Assembly (NCBI RefSeq): GCF_003326675.1
Contig: NZ_JPWF01000015.1
Span: 48,852 to 112,851, forward strand
DNA from: Thalassospira profundimaris
GTDB lineage: Bacteria > Pseudomonadota > Alphaproteobacteria > Rhodospirillales > Thalassospiraceae
Direction of reading: 5' to 3'
DNA: 64,000 nucleotides
Part shown: piece by piece, positions 43,579-51,832 of the stretch
How the letters are laid out: each line of letters begins with the position of its first letter
How positions within the stretch are numbered: the first letter of the stretch is position 1
Translations under genes and position numbers: made by a program
Notes under the pieces: generated by a model
What the model saw: the letters and a program-made list of their open reading frames with translations, nothing else
The model's database searches: none
Told to the model about the DNA's origin: nothing

Positions 43579-43601
43579 ATTATGAAAATTGATTTCATAA
43601 T
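43579..43601. promoter_or_regulatory. Palindrome before the second catabolic operon, possible IclR operator
   Basis: Arms ATTATGAAA and TTTCATAAT are exact inverted copies over a 5-bp centre, 25 bp before the GTG of the flavoprotein gene. The core TGAAAATTGATTTCA resembles IclR-family operators, and an IclR gene ends this operon. Confidence 0.55.
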
Positions 43602-43625
43602 AACAAAAATATTAGGGAGGTTCTG

Positions 43626-45329
43626 GTGTCGGTTTCCAATCCCGGAAATGCTTTGCCAGCAAAAACAGATCTGATCATTCTGGGAAGTGGTGTTGCCGGG
43701 CTTACCGCTGCGTTGACCGCTTCGCTGGCGGGATTGCGCTGTGTTGTGCTGGAACATACATCGGGGATCGGTGGCACAAGCGCGCGATCATCTGGCACCG
43801 TTTGGGTGCCGGGTAACATGTATATGCGCGATGCCGGGATTGAAGACGCCGAACTGGCAGCGCGTTATGTCGGGACGCTGGTGGGGAACCGCGGACCGGA
43901 ACCGATGTGGCGGCGGTTTCTGGAAGTCGCGCCGCGTATGCAGCAAGATCTTGCCGAACGTGCCAGGATCGATTTTCGCCCGTTCAAAACCGCCCCGGAT
44001 TACCGACAGGATGTTGAAGGTGCTGCATCGGGATGGCGTCCGTTGGAACCGTTGCCGTATGACGGTCGCAAGCTTGGCGCGATGTTTGACAAGCTTGCGC
44101 TGCCGATCCCGGAATTGATGCTGTTTGGCAAATTGATGATTACGCGGGCAGAGGCGCAAAGCCTTCTGAAGGCGGATCGATCAATTGGCAGTGCATTGCT
44201 GGGGCTGCGTCTTCTTGGGCGCTATGCTGTTGACAGATTGAAGTATCGCCGTGGCACGCGGCTTGTTCTTGGCAATGCTCTGGTTGCACGTTTGCTTGCG
44301 GCTTGTCTTGAAAATGGTGTGTCGGTTTTCACCGATGTATCGGTTTCCGGTTTGGTGCAGGAAAATGACCGGATCACCGGCGTTAGCATTGGCAACATAG
44401 ATCAATCCATTATCGCAGATAAAGGCGTGGTGATGGCTGGTGGCGGTTATCCGTCCAGTGCGGCCTGGCGAGATCGGGAGCTTCCAAAACCTGTTGCCGA
44501 GTTTAGCCCGGCTGCACCTGGATGTGTTGGCAGTACGATTGCACTGGCCCGGAAAGTTGGTGCAGTGTTGGGCACAAGTGGCATTGATAATGCCCTTTGG
44601 TTCCCGAGTTCGGTCATGACCCGACAGGATGGCAGCAAGGCGGTTTATCCCCACATCGTTCTGGATCGTGCCAAACCGGGAAGCATCATCGTCAATCAAA
44701 GCGGCAACCGCTTTGTGAACGAGGCCGTTTCCTATCACGAATTTGTTCGTGGCATGTATCGGGCCAACGGGACGGAAACATGCATTCCGGCATGGATGAT
44801 TTGCAGTCGCAACTTCATCGCCAAATACGGGCTTGGTCTTATTCGGCCGCGTACGCCGTTCCTTGGGAAGTATATCAAGTCCGGCTATTTGATTGAAGGC
44901 GGATCACTGTCCGAACTTGCCGATAAAACAGGAATGCCGGTGGATGCGCTTGAACAGACAGTCGCGCATTTTAATGCCATGGCAAAGAACGGAAAAGACC
45001 AGGATTTTGGCCGTGGTGAAACAATTTATGACCGCAGCAACGGCGACGCGACACATATTCCGAACCCATGCCTAGGCGTGATTGAAAACGGTCCGTTCTA
45101 TGCGGTGAAACTTTATCCAACCCCATTGGGAACCAGTCGTGGACTGGCGACCGATACACAATCCCGGGTGCTTGATGACACAGGCAACCCGATTGATGGC
45201 CTGTATGCGTGTGGCAACGATATGCAATCTGCTTTTGGCGGGGAATATCCCGGTGCTGGCGCGCAACTGGGTCAAGCGATGACATTTGCCTGGATTGCCG
45301 CACATCATGCGGCAGGTCAGGAAATTTGA
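43626..45329 (+). CDS. FAD-dependent oxidoreductase, 3-ketosteroid dehydrogenase/fumarate reductase-like
   Basis: 567 residues. N-terminal FAD motif LIILGSGVAGLTAALTASLAG with GGTSARSSGTVWVPGN; C-terminal GLYACGNDMQSAFGGEYPGAGAQLGQAM, as in the KstD-like flavoproteins that desaturate next to a carbonyl. The GTG at 43626 follows a good GGGAGG site. Many relatives in proteobacteria act on small acids rather than steroids, and no steroid genes are present, so the steroid label should not be taken literally. It starts an operon with a ThDP enzyme, cupin and IclR regulator. Confidence 0.9.
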   Translation: MSVSNPGNALPAKTDLIILGSGVAGLTAALTASLAGLRCVVLEHTSGIGGTSARSSGTVWVPGNMYMRDAGIEDAELAARYVGTLVGNRGPEPMWRRFLEVAPRMQQDLAERARIDFRPFKTAPDYRQDVEGAASGWRPLEPLPYDGRKLGAMFDKLALPIPELMLFGKLMITRAEAQSLLKADRSIGSALLGLRLLGRYAVDRLKYRRGTRLVLGNALVARLLAACLENGVSVFTDVSVSGLVQENDRITGVSIGNIDQSIIADKGVVMAGGGYPSSAAWRDRELPKPVAEFSPAAPGCVGSTIALARKVGAVLGTSGIDNALWFPSSVMTRQDGSKAVYPHIVLDRAKPGSIIVNQSGNRFVNEAVSYHEFVRGMYRANGTETCIPAWMICSRNFIAKYGLGLIRPRTPFLGKYIKSGYLIEGGSLSELADKTGMPVDALEQTVAHFNAMAKNGKDQDFGRGETIYDRSNGDATHIPNPCLGVIENGPFYAVKLYPTPLGTSRGLATDTQSRVLDDTGNPIDGLYACGNDMQSAFGGEYPGAGAQLGQAMTFAWIAAHHAAGQEI

Positions 45330-45366
45330 CGAAATTTGCGAAAAACCCACGAAGGACTTAAAGAAC

Positions 45367-47145
45367 ATGGTTAAGAAAAAGGGTGGCGAGATTATCGCTG
45401 AATCGCTGGTCAAAGAGGGAATTGACCACGTATTCGGGATTTGCGGCCACGGCAATATCGGTTTGCTGGATTGCCTTTATGATGTGCGCGACGAAGTGCG
45501 TCTTGTATCTCCGCGCCACGAACAGACCGCGGTACATATGGCAGACGGCTATTTCCGCGTTTCGCACAAGCCTGCTGCAACGCTGACCTCGACCGGCCCG
45601 GGCTCGGCCAACCAGATCATGGGGCTTGCATTGGCACAGACCGACAGTTCTGCGATCTATTCGATCACGGCCAACGTTCCGACGTCACAGTTCAACCGTG
45701 GCCCATTCCAGGAACTTAACCAAAACCATCAGGCCGATTTCAACAATGTGGTCAAGCCGGTCGTCAAGCGCAGCTATCAGCCAAGCCGTGTCGAAATGCT
45801 GCCTTTGGCCATGCGTCAAGCGGCAATGACAATGACCACAGGCCGCCCCGGCCCGGTCAATATCGATATCCCCTATAACCTGTTTCAGGAAGAAGCCGAA
45901 GTCACCGAGGAAGTCGCCGGTTCAAGCTTTGGCAAGCGTCGCAGTGGTGCCAGCAACGATGATGTTGCCAAGGTCGTTGACGCCTTGCTGGCAGCCGAAC
46001 GCCCGGTAATTTTCATCGGTCATGGCGTGACCCTGTCCGAAGCATCTGCTGAACTGACCGCCCTTGCCAAGCGTCTGAGCATTCCTGTCATCAGCTCGCC
46101 GAACGGTATGGGCTGCATGAATATGTCCGATCCGCTTTCCCTTGGCTTTATTGGCCGAAATGGTGCGTATCAGGCAAACCAGGCAGGCCGTCATTCCGAT
46201 GTCGTTCTGGCAATCGGGGTGCGTTTTGATGACCGTTCGGCATCGTCCTGGCGAGAAGGCTATTCGTGGAATTTCCCGAAAACCAAACTGATCCATGTTG
46301 ATGTTGATCACGCCGAAATCGGTCGTAACTATCTTCCCGATATGGCGATCCTGGCCGATGCAAAGGCCTTCATTACGCAGGTCCTGTCAGAGCTTGATCG
46401 TCGTTCTGTCGGCGAAGGTGGCCGTCTGGCAGGATGGCATAGTGACATTGCAGGCTGGAAAGCACAGTGGGACAAGTTTATCGCCCCGGGCTTTGAAACC
46501 CATTCCAGTCCGATCCGCCCGGAACGTATTGTTGCGGATTGCCGTAAGGTTCTGCCCAATGACGCGATCATCTCGCTTGATTCCGGTATTCACCACAACT
46601 GGTTCATGCAGTTCTGGGAAGCACGTCAGCCGCAGACGATGCTTAATACCTGGGGCTATTCCGGGATGGGCTTTGGGCCCAGCTCGATCCTGGGTGCAAA
46701 ACTTGCGGCACCGGACAAGGTCTGCGTCTCGGTATCGGGTGATGGCGGCTTTACAATGGTGCCGCATGTCTTGTGTACGGCTGTTGAATACAACATTCCG
46801 GTCGTCTGGGTGGTGTGGAACAACTTTGCCTGGGGGGCGATCCGCGATCTGCAATATGCATATTTCAATGGTCGTGAATATGGCACCGGCTTCTATGAAG
46901 GCGACAATAAGACGCCGTATAACCCAGACTTCGCTGCATGGGCGCGCGCATCGGGCGTTGCGGGCTATACCGTGACCCGTTCGCAGGACTTTGCCGCAAC
47001 GCTTGAAGAAGCCGTCAAGCTGAACAAACCGGCCCTGATTGATGTGCATGTCGATGCCAACATTCGTCCGCCATCAACAGGTTCGTGGGAACTGCCGCCG
47101 CTGAAGCCGAAAGAGCCGGTATTCGGTGAACCTTGGAAGCCGTGA
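45367..47145 (+). CDS. Thiamine-diphosphate-dependent enzyme, acetolactate synthase large-subunit-like
   Basis: 592 residues with full PYR (catalytic Glu in SPRHEQTAVHMADGYFR, about residue 57), central and PP domains (GDGGFTMVPHVLCTAVEYN...WNNFAWG). The length matches acetolactate synthase or glyoxylate carboligase, but no small subunit is nearby and the context is catabolic. The ATG at 45367 has AAGGA upstream; the earlier in-frame ATG overlaps the previous gene. It likely acts on a 2-oxo acid made by this pathway, either by C-C cleavage or by carboligation. Confidence 0.9.
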   Translation: MVKKKGGEIIAESLVKEGIDHVFGICGHGNIGLLDCLYDVRDEVRLVSPRHEQTAVHMADGYFRVSHKPAATLTSTGPGSANQIMGLALAQTDSSAIYSITANVPTSQFNRGPFQELNQNHQADFNNVVKPVVKRSYQPSRVEMLPLAMRQAAMTMTTGRPGPVNIDIPYNLFQEEAEVTEEVAGSSFGKRRSGASNDDVAKVVDALLAAERPVIFIGHGVTLSEASAELTALAKRLSIPVISSPNGMGCMNMSDPLSLGFIGRNGAYQANQAGRHSDVVLAIGVRFDDRSASSWREGYSWNFPKTKLIHVDVDHAEIGRNYLPDMAILADAKAFITQVLSELDRRSVGEGGRLAGWHSDIAGWKAQWDKFIAPGFETHSSPIRPERIVADCRKVLPNDAIISLDSGIHHNWFMQFWEARQPQTMLNTWGYSGMGFGPSSILGAKLAAPDKVCVSVSGDGGFTMVPHVLCTAVEYNIPVVWVVWNNFAWGAIRDLQYAYFNGREYGTGFYEGDNKTPYNPDFAAWARASGVAGYTVTRSQDFAATLEEAVKLNKPALIDVHVDANIRPPSTGSWELPPLKPKEPVFGEPWKP

Positions 47146-47173
47146 TCAGACACAAACACCCTGGGAGGACGTC

Positions 47174-47542
47174 ATGACGAAGGAACGCAAAACCTGTGTT
47201 CGAAACATTGCCGAAGAACCGTGGCAACAGTACCCCGGACATTTCGGGTCCGCATTGTCGAAGGCGCTGGTAGCGCCCGAGACAACCGGATCACAATTGA
47301 TGGATTACCGCATTTCGACCTATCAGCCGATGGGCTATGTCGAACGCCATGTCCATAAGGTTCAGGAACAGGTCTATCATATTCTGGATGGTGAAGGCCT
47401 GATGGAGATTGATGATGAAAAGCGTGTTGTTCGCAAGAATGACGTGATCTTCATTGCGCCGGGCACCTGGCATTCAATCGTCAATAGTGGTCTAGGCGAC
47501 CTGACATTCATCGTGGTAACAACACCGATCAAAGACGAATAA
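47174..47542 (+). CDS. Small cupin-domain protein
   Basis: 122 residues forming a single cupin barrel: motif 1 as VERHVHKVQEQVYHILDGEG (His ligands at HVH and Glu in EQVYH) and motif 2 as DVIFIAPGTWHSIVNSG. Metal binding is therefore likely. The ATG at 47174 has GGGAGG upstream. It lies 28 bases after the ThDP gene. It could be an isomerase or dioxygenase-like step, or a ligand-binding accessory; the specific activity cannot be read. Confidence 0.9.
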   Translation: MTKERKTCVRNIAEEPWQQYPGHFGSALSKALVAPETTGSQLMDYRISTYQPMGYVERHVHKVQEQVYHILDGEGLMEIDDEKRVVRKNDVIFIAPGTWHSIVNSGLGDLTFIVVTTPIKDE

Positions 47543-47562
47543 TCGATCAAGGCGGATCAGGA

Positions 47563-48375
47563 ATGGCGGTTTCGACGAAAACCAAAAAGAATGCCGATGA
47601 TAAACCGGCGGAAAAAGGCGGCATCCAGTCACTTGAACGTGCCTCGATGTTGCTTGATCTGGTGGCGTCAGCCGGGCCGGACGGAATGCCGTTGACGGAA
47701 CTTAGCGAGCGTTCCGGTTTGCACAGCAGTACGGCCTTTCACCTGATCCGTACCCTTGAGAATGTCGGGTTCCTGACCAAAAAAGATGACAGCAAACGGT
47801 ATCTTATCGGCAGCAAGATTTTCATGCTTGCTGCCGGTGCTATGAATGAAAATGCTTTGCTGCTTGAAGGCACGCCGGTTCTTGCCGCGCTAAGTGACAA
47901 GACCGGCGAGGCCTCTCACCTTGCCGTACGATCAAACAGTGAGATTGTTCTGGTGGCCCGCATGGCCGCCAAGGGCATGTTGCAAATGTCGGAACGGACC
48001 GGCGCGGTGCGCCCGGCCCATGCCACGGCAATTGGCAAGATATTGTTCAGTCAGTGCAATGAAGCAGAACTGGAACAACTTTTGTCGGATATCGATTTTC
48101 GGGCCTATACCGACAATACCCTGACGAGTGCTGCCAAACTGCGACGTGAACTGACTGATATAAGAAAAAACAATGTCGCCCATGATCGGTGCGAACTGGA
48201 CCCCGATGTGCGTTGCATTGCAGTTCCGGTCTATGATTTTGCCGGACGGTGCGTCGCGGCTATGGGGGTTTCCGGGCCGGTCTGGCGCATGTCCGAAGAC
48301 ATCATCCCCCAACGTATCGAAGAACTGAAAACCGCTGCGGCCACGCTTTCCAAGGCGCTTGGCGCGACTTTCTAA
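47563..48375 (+). CDS. IclR family transcriptional regulator
   Basis: 270 residues. Winged helix-turn-helix at about residues 20-85 (LERASMLLDLVASAGPDGMPLTELSERSGLHSSTAFHLIRTLE), then the IclR effector domain (ASHLAVRSNSEIVLVARM, HATAIGKILFS, DPDVRCIAVPVYDFAG). IclR proteins regulate aromatic- and organic-acid pathways. It is last in the operon beginning at 43626, whose promoter holds an IclR-like palindrome. It is convergent with a LysR gene. Confidence 0.93.
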   Translation: MAVSTKTKKNADDKPAEKGGIQSLERASMLLDLVASAGPDGMPLTELSERSGLHSSTAFHLIRTLENVGFLTKKDDSKRYLIGSKIFMLAAGAMNENALLLEGTPVLAALSDKTGEASHLAVRSNSEIVLVARMAAKGMLQMSERTGAVRPAHATAIGKILFSQCNEAELEQLLSDIDFRAYTDNTLTSAAKLRRELTDIRKNNVAHDRCELDPDVRCIAVPVYDFAGRCVAAMGVSGPVWRMSEDIIPQRIEELKTAAATLSKALGATF

Positions 48376-48400
48376 ATTTGTCAGTTATCACAGGGGTTTT

Positions 48401-48431
48401 GGTTCGTCAGGCAGATGCTGACGAACCTTTT
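48401..48431 (+). terminator. Terminator shared by the convergent IclR and LysR genes
   Basis: GGTTCGTCAG pairs exactly with CTGACGAACC, followed by TTTT. The stem includes the LysR stop codon. Confidence 0.75.
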
Positions 48432-49411
48432 GCCTGTCCATTTGCCGCGCGGTCATTGCCGAGCTTGGCTTGATTAGGGAACGGTTCGAAACCCTTGATC
48501 GCCGGATTATCAATCAGGTCCTGAACGGCCGCTTTAAGCTCTGCTGCGACAATGTTTGTTGCCGGTGTCATGGATTCCGGGGGCAGGGAATACAGGAAAT
48601 TGCTGCGTCTTAGATGCGCGTCAGAAAAGGCAAGGCATCGCCACTGTCGACCGCCGTCTGCTTCCTGCATGATGGCACCACGCGGTTTGATGGTTGCGGC
48701 AATATCCTGATGCACGCAGTTCATCAACAGGGCGAGCGAGTCAATTTCTGCCACAACATTCACACCCAACCCGTATTTGGAAAATTCGGTTTCAATACGG
48801 CGGCGCAGGCCGTGGCTGCTTGTGGGGACGATCAAAGGCAATGCTGCGGCCTCGGCCACGGTGACAGTTGTCTGATCGGGAGGCAGCAACTTGCTGTCTT
48901 CCGACAGGAACAGAAACAGTTCTTCGACCATCAGCGGTTCAATGATCAGCTCATCATCATGTTCGTCATTGAAAAGAACGGCCAGATCAAGCTGATTCTG
49001 GTGAATTAGCTGGGCGATATGGCCGCTCATGGCTTCGACCACATTGATCAGGATTCCCGGGTATTTTTCGCGCAAACGTTTGATCAGATCCAGACCGACG
49101 GCGGCGACTGTGGTTGCCGGGAGGCCGATGGAAACCATTCCCTGAACAGTTTCGTTTTCAGCTTTGGCAATCGAGATCGCCTGATCGAACTGCCGCAACA
49201 CCAAACGGGCATGATGATAAAGCGCCTGGCCGTTCTGGTTGGGTTTTACCCCCTTTGATGAACGGATCAAAAGCGGTTTTCCGACATATTCCTCAAGCTT
49301 GGAAATCTGTTGGCTAAGGGCTGGTTGTGCAACGAACAACTGCTTGGAAGCCTTTGATAAGCTTCCAGTTTCCACGATTTTGACGAAGTATCGGAGTTGG
49401 CGAATATCCAT
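48407..49411 (-). CDS. LysR family regulator, Nac-like
   Basis: 334 residues. The N-terminal helix-turn-helix starts at residue 1 (MDIRQLRYFVKIVETGSLSKASKQLFVAQPALSQQISKLEE) and is of the Nac/Cbl type. A LysR effector domain follows, and a polar, Ala/Ser-rich tail at the C-terminus. It is divergent from the Liv-type ABC operon; the 173-bp gap contains a 17-bp palindrome, the usual binding arrangement for LysR activation of the divergent gene. Confidence 0.93.
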   Translation of the reverse strand: MDIRQLRYFVKIVETGSLSKASKQLFVAQPALSQQISKLEEYVGKPLLIRSSKGVKPNQNGQALYHHARLVLRQFDQAISIAKAENETVQGMVSIGLPATTVAAVGLDLIKRLREKYPGILINVVEAMSGHIAQLIHQNQLDLAVLFNDEHDDELIIEPLMVEELFLFLSEDSKLLPPDQTTVTVAEAAALPLIVPTSSHGLRRRIETEFSKYGLGVNVVAEIDSLALLMNCVHQDIAATIKPRGAIMQEADGGRQWRCLAFSDAHLRRSNFLYSLPPESMTPATNIVAAELKAAVQDLIDNPAIKGFEPFPNQAKLGNDRAANGQAKGSSASA

Positions 49412-49437
49412 TGAAATCCTTGACCGGGTTACTTGGC

Positions 49438-49454
49438 TATAAGGTAGCCTTATA
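49438..49454. promoter_or_regulatory. LysR-type operator TATAAGGTAGCCTTATA
   Basis: Perfect 7-bp arms around TAG, fitting the T-N11-A rule, placed 27 bp before the LysR start and upstream of the divergent ABC operon. Confidence 0.7.
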
Positions 49455-49584
49455 CAGGGTTCACTAATCGGTATTTTTCCCGGTTCCTCTCAATGGCTAA
49501 GAATTTACATGGGCGAAAGATTTGTCAATCGCGGGATGTGAATTGACGGCAAACAAGATTGTGCCCGCATTAGGGAGGAAAACC

Positions 49585-50856
49585 ATGAATAACGATGACT
49601 TGAAGACGAAGTCGGGCTTTGGGACGGTATCGCGCCGTTCAGCTCTGAAAATGGGTGTCGGTCTTGCAGCTGTTTCTGCGATTGGCATGCCGACAATCCT
49701 GCGTGCGCAGGAAGGTCCGATCCGTATCGGGCATCTGACCCCGATGACCGGCTTCCTCGGAACACTTGGCCAATGGGCGGTCGAGGGTATCCAGATGGCA
49801 GCCGAAGAAATCAACGCGGCTGGCGGCATCAAAGGCCGCATGCTTGAAGTTAGCTCGGAAGACTCGATCAACCCGGAATCAGCCGCGACCAAGGCACAGC
49901 GCTTGCTTGAACGTGACAAAGTTGATTTCCTGATGGGTGAAATCAGCTCTGCTTCGGCGCTGGCAATTTCCGAAGTCGCGACGCGCAACAAAAAGCTGTT
50001 TATGGCATTGGGCCCGCGGTCGGATGTTCTGCGTGGTGATCGTTGCAGCCCCTATATGTTCTGCACCGATATTCCCAATACCGTGATGGTCAATGCGGTT
50101 GGCAGTGCACTTAAACGTGATGGCATGGTGGATGGCAAAAAGTTCTTCACCATCACTTCGGATTACGTTTTTGGTCATGACCTTCTGGCGGCGGCAAAGA
50201 ACTTCCTGAGTGCCAATGGCGGTGAACTGATCGGTGATGAACTGGTTGCAACCGATGTCACCGATTTCAGTGCCTTCATCCTGAAAATCCGTCAGGCGCG
50301 CCCGGATGTTGTTTGTTTGAACCTTGCCGGTAACCAGGTGACCAACTTCGTTAAACAATATGCCGAATTTGGTCTGCCGTTCCCGACCGTTGGCTTTAAC
50401 CTGAATACTGCCGATGCTTGGGCCGCCGGTGTTGGCAACCTTGCTGGAACCTGGCCGACCGTGTGGTATGACACCCTTCAAACCCCGGGTTCGCAGGCAT
50501 TCGTAAAGGCCTTCCAGACCAAGTATGGCAAGACCCCGGAAAACCATGCCTGGATCGAATATATCGCGCTTAAGATCGCAGCGCAGGCCATGACCGAAAC
50601 CGGTGGTGCCAATACTGCCGACATGGTCAGCTATTTTGAATCGGGTGCGAAATTCGACATCCTGAAAGATCGTCCGGCTTATTTCCGCGCCGCAGACCAT
50701 CAGCTTATTCAGGAGGCCTATCCGTTTGCGGTCAAGCCGTCGGGTTCCTATAGCGACGTCCATGACATGATGCAGCTTGGTGCAGCCGTGCCGGGCCCGA
50801 ATGAACCGCTTGAGGCGATCTATCCGTCGACCGATATGGCGACGTGTAAGGCCTGA
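49585..50856 (+). CDS. Liv/Urt-type ABC transporter substrate-binding protein
   Basis: 423 residues from the ATG at 49585 (GGGAGG upstream). The N-terminus has a twin-arginine-like signal (SRRSALKMGVGLAAVSAIGMP, RAQ cleavage). The mature part is a type I binding protein of the branched-chain amino acid/amide family: RIGHLTPMTGFLGTLGQWAVEGIQMAAEEINAAGG, VDFLMGEISSASALA, DYVFGHDLLAAAK. The ligand could be an aromatic or aliphatic acid, as in many catabolic Liv paralogues. It is first in an operon with livH, the fused LivMGF, aldehyde dehydrogenase and SDR. Confidence 0.93.
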   Translation: MNNDDLKTKSGFGTVSRRSALKMGVGLAAVSAIGMPTILRAQEGPIRIGHLTPMTGFLGTLGQWAVEGIQMAAEEINAAGGIKGRMLEVSSEDSINPESAATKAQRLLERDKVDFLMGEISSASALAISEVATRNKKLFMALGPRSDVLRGDRCSPYMFCTDIPNTVMVNAVGSALKRDGMVDGKKFFTITSDYVFGHDLLAAAKNFLSANGGELIGDELVATDVTDFSAFILKIRQARPDVVCLNLAGNQVTNFVKQYAEFGLPFPTVGFNLNTADAWAAGVGNLAGTWPTVWYDTLQTPGSQAFVKAFQTKYGKTPENHAWIEYIALKIAAQAMTETGGANTADMVSYFESGAKFDILKDRPAYFRAADHQLIQEAYPFAVKPSGSYSDVHDMMQLGAAVPGPNEPLEAIYPSTDMATCKA

Positions 50857-50946
50857 TGACGTCTGGTCGATCCGACAACATGTCGGGTCGGCCAACTTTC
50901 GCATTGCTCCTGCTGTGTGCGCGCAGCCCATAACCCTGGAAAACCG

Positions 50947-51825
50947 ATGGAATACGTTTTCTTACTTGAACAGGTCGTAAACGGCCTGGTTCAGGGCGGT
51001 TACTACTTGCTTATTGCGTTGGGTCTCTCGCTGATTTTTAGTGTCGGCGGGATCGTCAACCTGTCGCACGGCGCGTTCTATGCGCTTGGTGCCTATTTCT
51101 CGGTAACACTGGTCAACATGTTCGGATTTGGACCGGCTGTTATCATGTCACCGATCCTTGTGGCGTTTCTCGGGATTGCATTTGAACGTTTTATCCTGCG
51201 CCGTTTTTACCGCGAAGACCCGATCCTGAGCCTTTTGGTTACCTTTGGCCTTGCAATGGTTGCCGAACAGGCGATCCGCATGATCTGGGGGGCGGCACCG
51301 TTGTCGGCGGTATTGCCGCAATGGGTCAAGGGTTCGGTGATTGTCGGTGACTTCCTGTTCTCGAAATATCGTTTGCTGATGTTGCTGGTTGTTACCCTGA
51401 TCCTGACCGGGCTTTGGTTCCTGATGCATCGCACATCGTTTGGACGTGTGGTGCGCGCCGGGATTGAACAGCCAGATATGGTCGCTGCACTCGGTATCCG
51501 ATTGCAGCCCTACATGACCGCAGTGGTGATGCTGGGTGTTGGCTTGGCAGCGCTCGGTGGTGCCCTGTTTGCACCAATCACCATGGTGCATCCGGCTATG
51601 GGCGCGGAAATCATCACGATTGCCTTTGTTGTGGTTGTAATTGGCGGTCTTGGCAGCTTTTGGGGCGTGATTGTAGCGGCCCTGCTGGTTGGTGTTTTGC
51701 GCGGTGTGACCGTGCATTTCCTGCCCGCCGCATCCGAGGCTTCGATGTATGTGCTGATGCTGCTTGTCTTGCTGTTGCGCCCGCGTGGCCTGCTTGGCGA
51801 GGCCATCCAGAAGTTTGAGCGGTAA
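50947..51825 (+). CDS. LivH-type ABC permease
   Basis: 292 residues with about eight membrane segments and LivH signatures: LVQGGYYLLIALGLSLIFSVGGIVNLSHGAFYALGAY and the EAA-like GLGSFWGVIVAALLVG. The ATG at 50947 is chosen over one ten codons earlier. It precedes the fused permease/ATPase gene by 7 bases and forms the heteromeric channel with its LivM part. Confidence 0.94.
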   Translation: MEYVFLLEQVVNGLVQGGYYLLIALGLSLIFSVGGIVNLSHGAFYALGAYFSVTLVNMFGFGPAVIMSPILVAFLGIAFERFILRRFYREDPILSLLVTFGLAMVAEQAIRMIWGAAPLSAVLPQWVKGSVIVGDFLFSKYRLLMLLVVTLILTGLWFLMHRTSFGRVVRAGIEQPDMVAALGIRLQPYMTAVVMLGVGLAALGGALFAPITMVHPAMGAEIITIAFVVVVIGGLGSFWGVIVAALLVGVLRGVTVHFLPAASEASMYVLMLLVLLLRPRGLLGEAIQKFER

Positions 51826-51832
51826 TGATAAA

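Noticed and set aside
43626..45329. Steroid degradation locus, from the 3-ketosteroid dehydrogenase-like flavoprotein
   Set aside because: No other steroid-degradation genes are present; the family is broad and the context is organic-acid metabolism.
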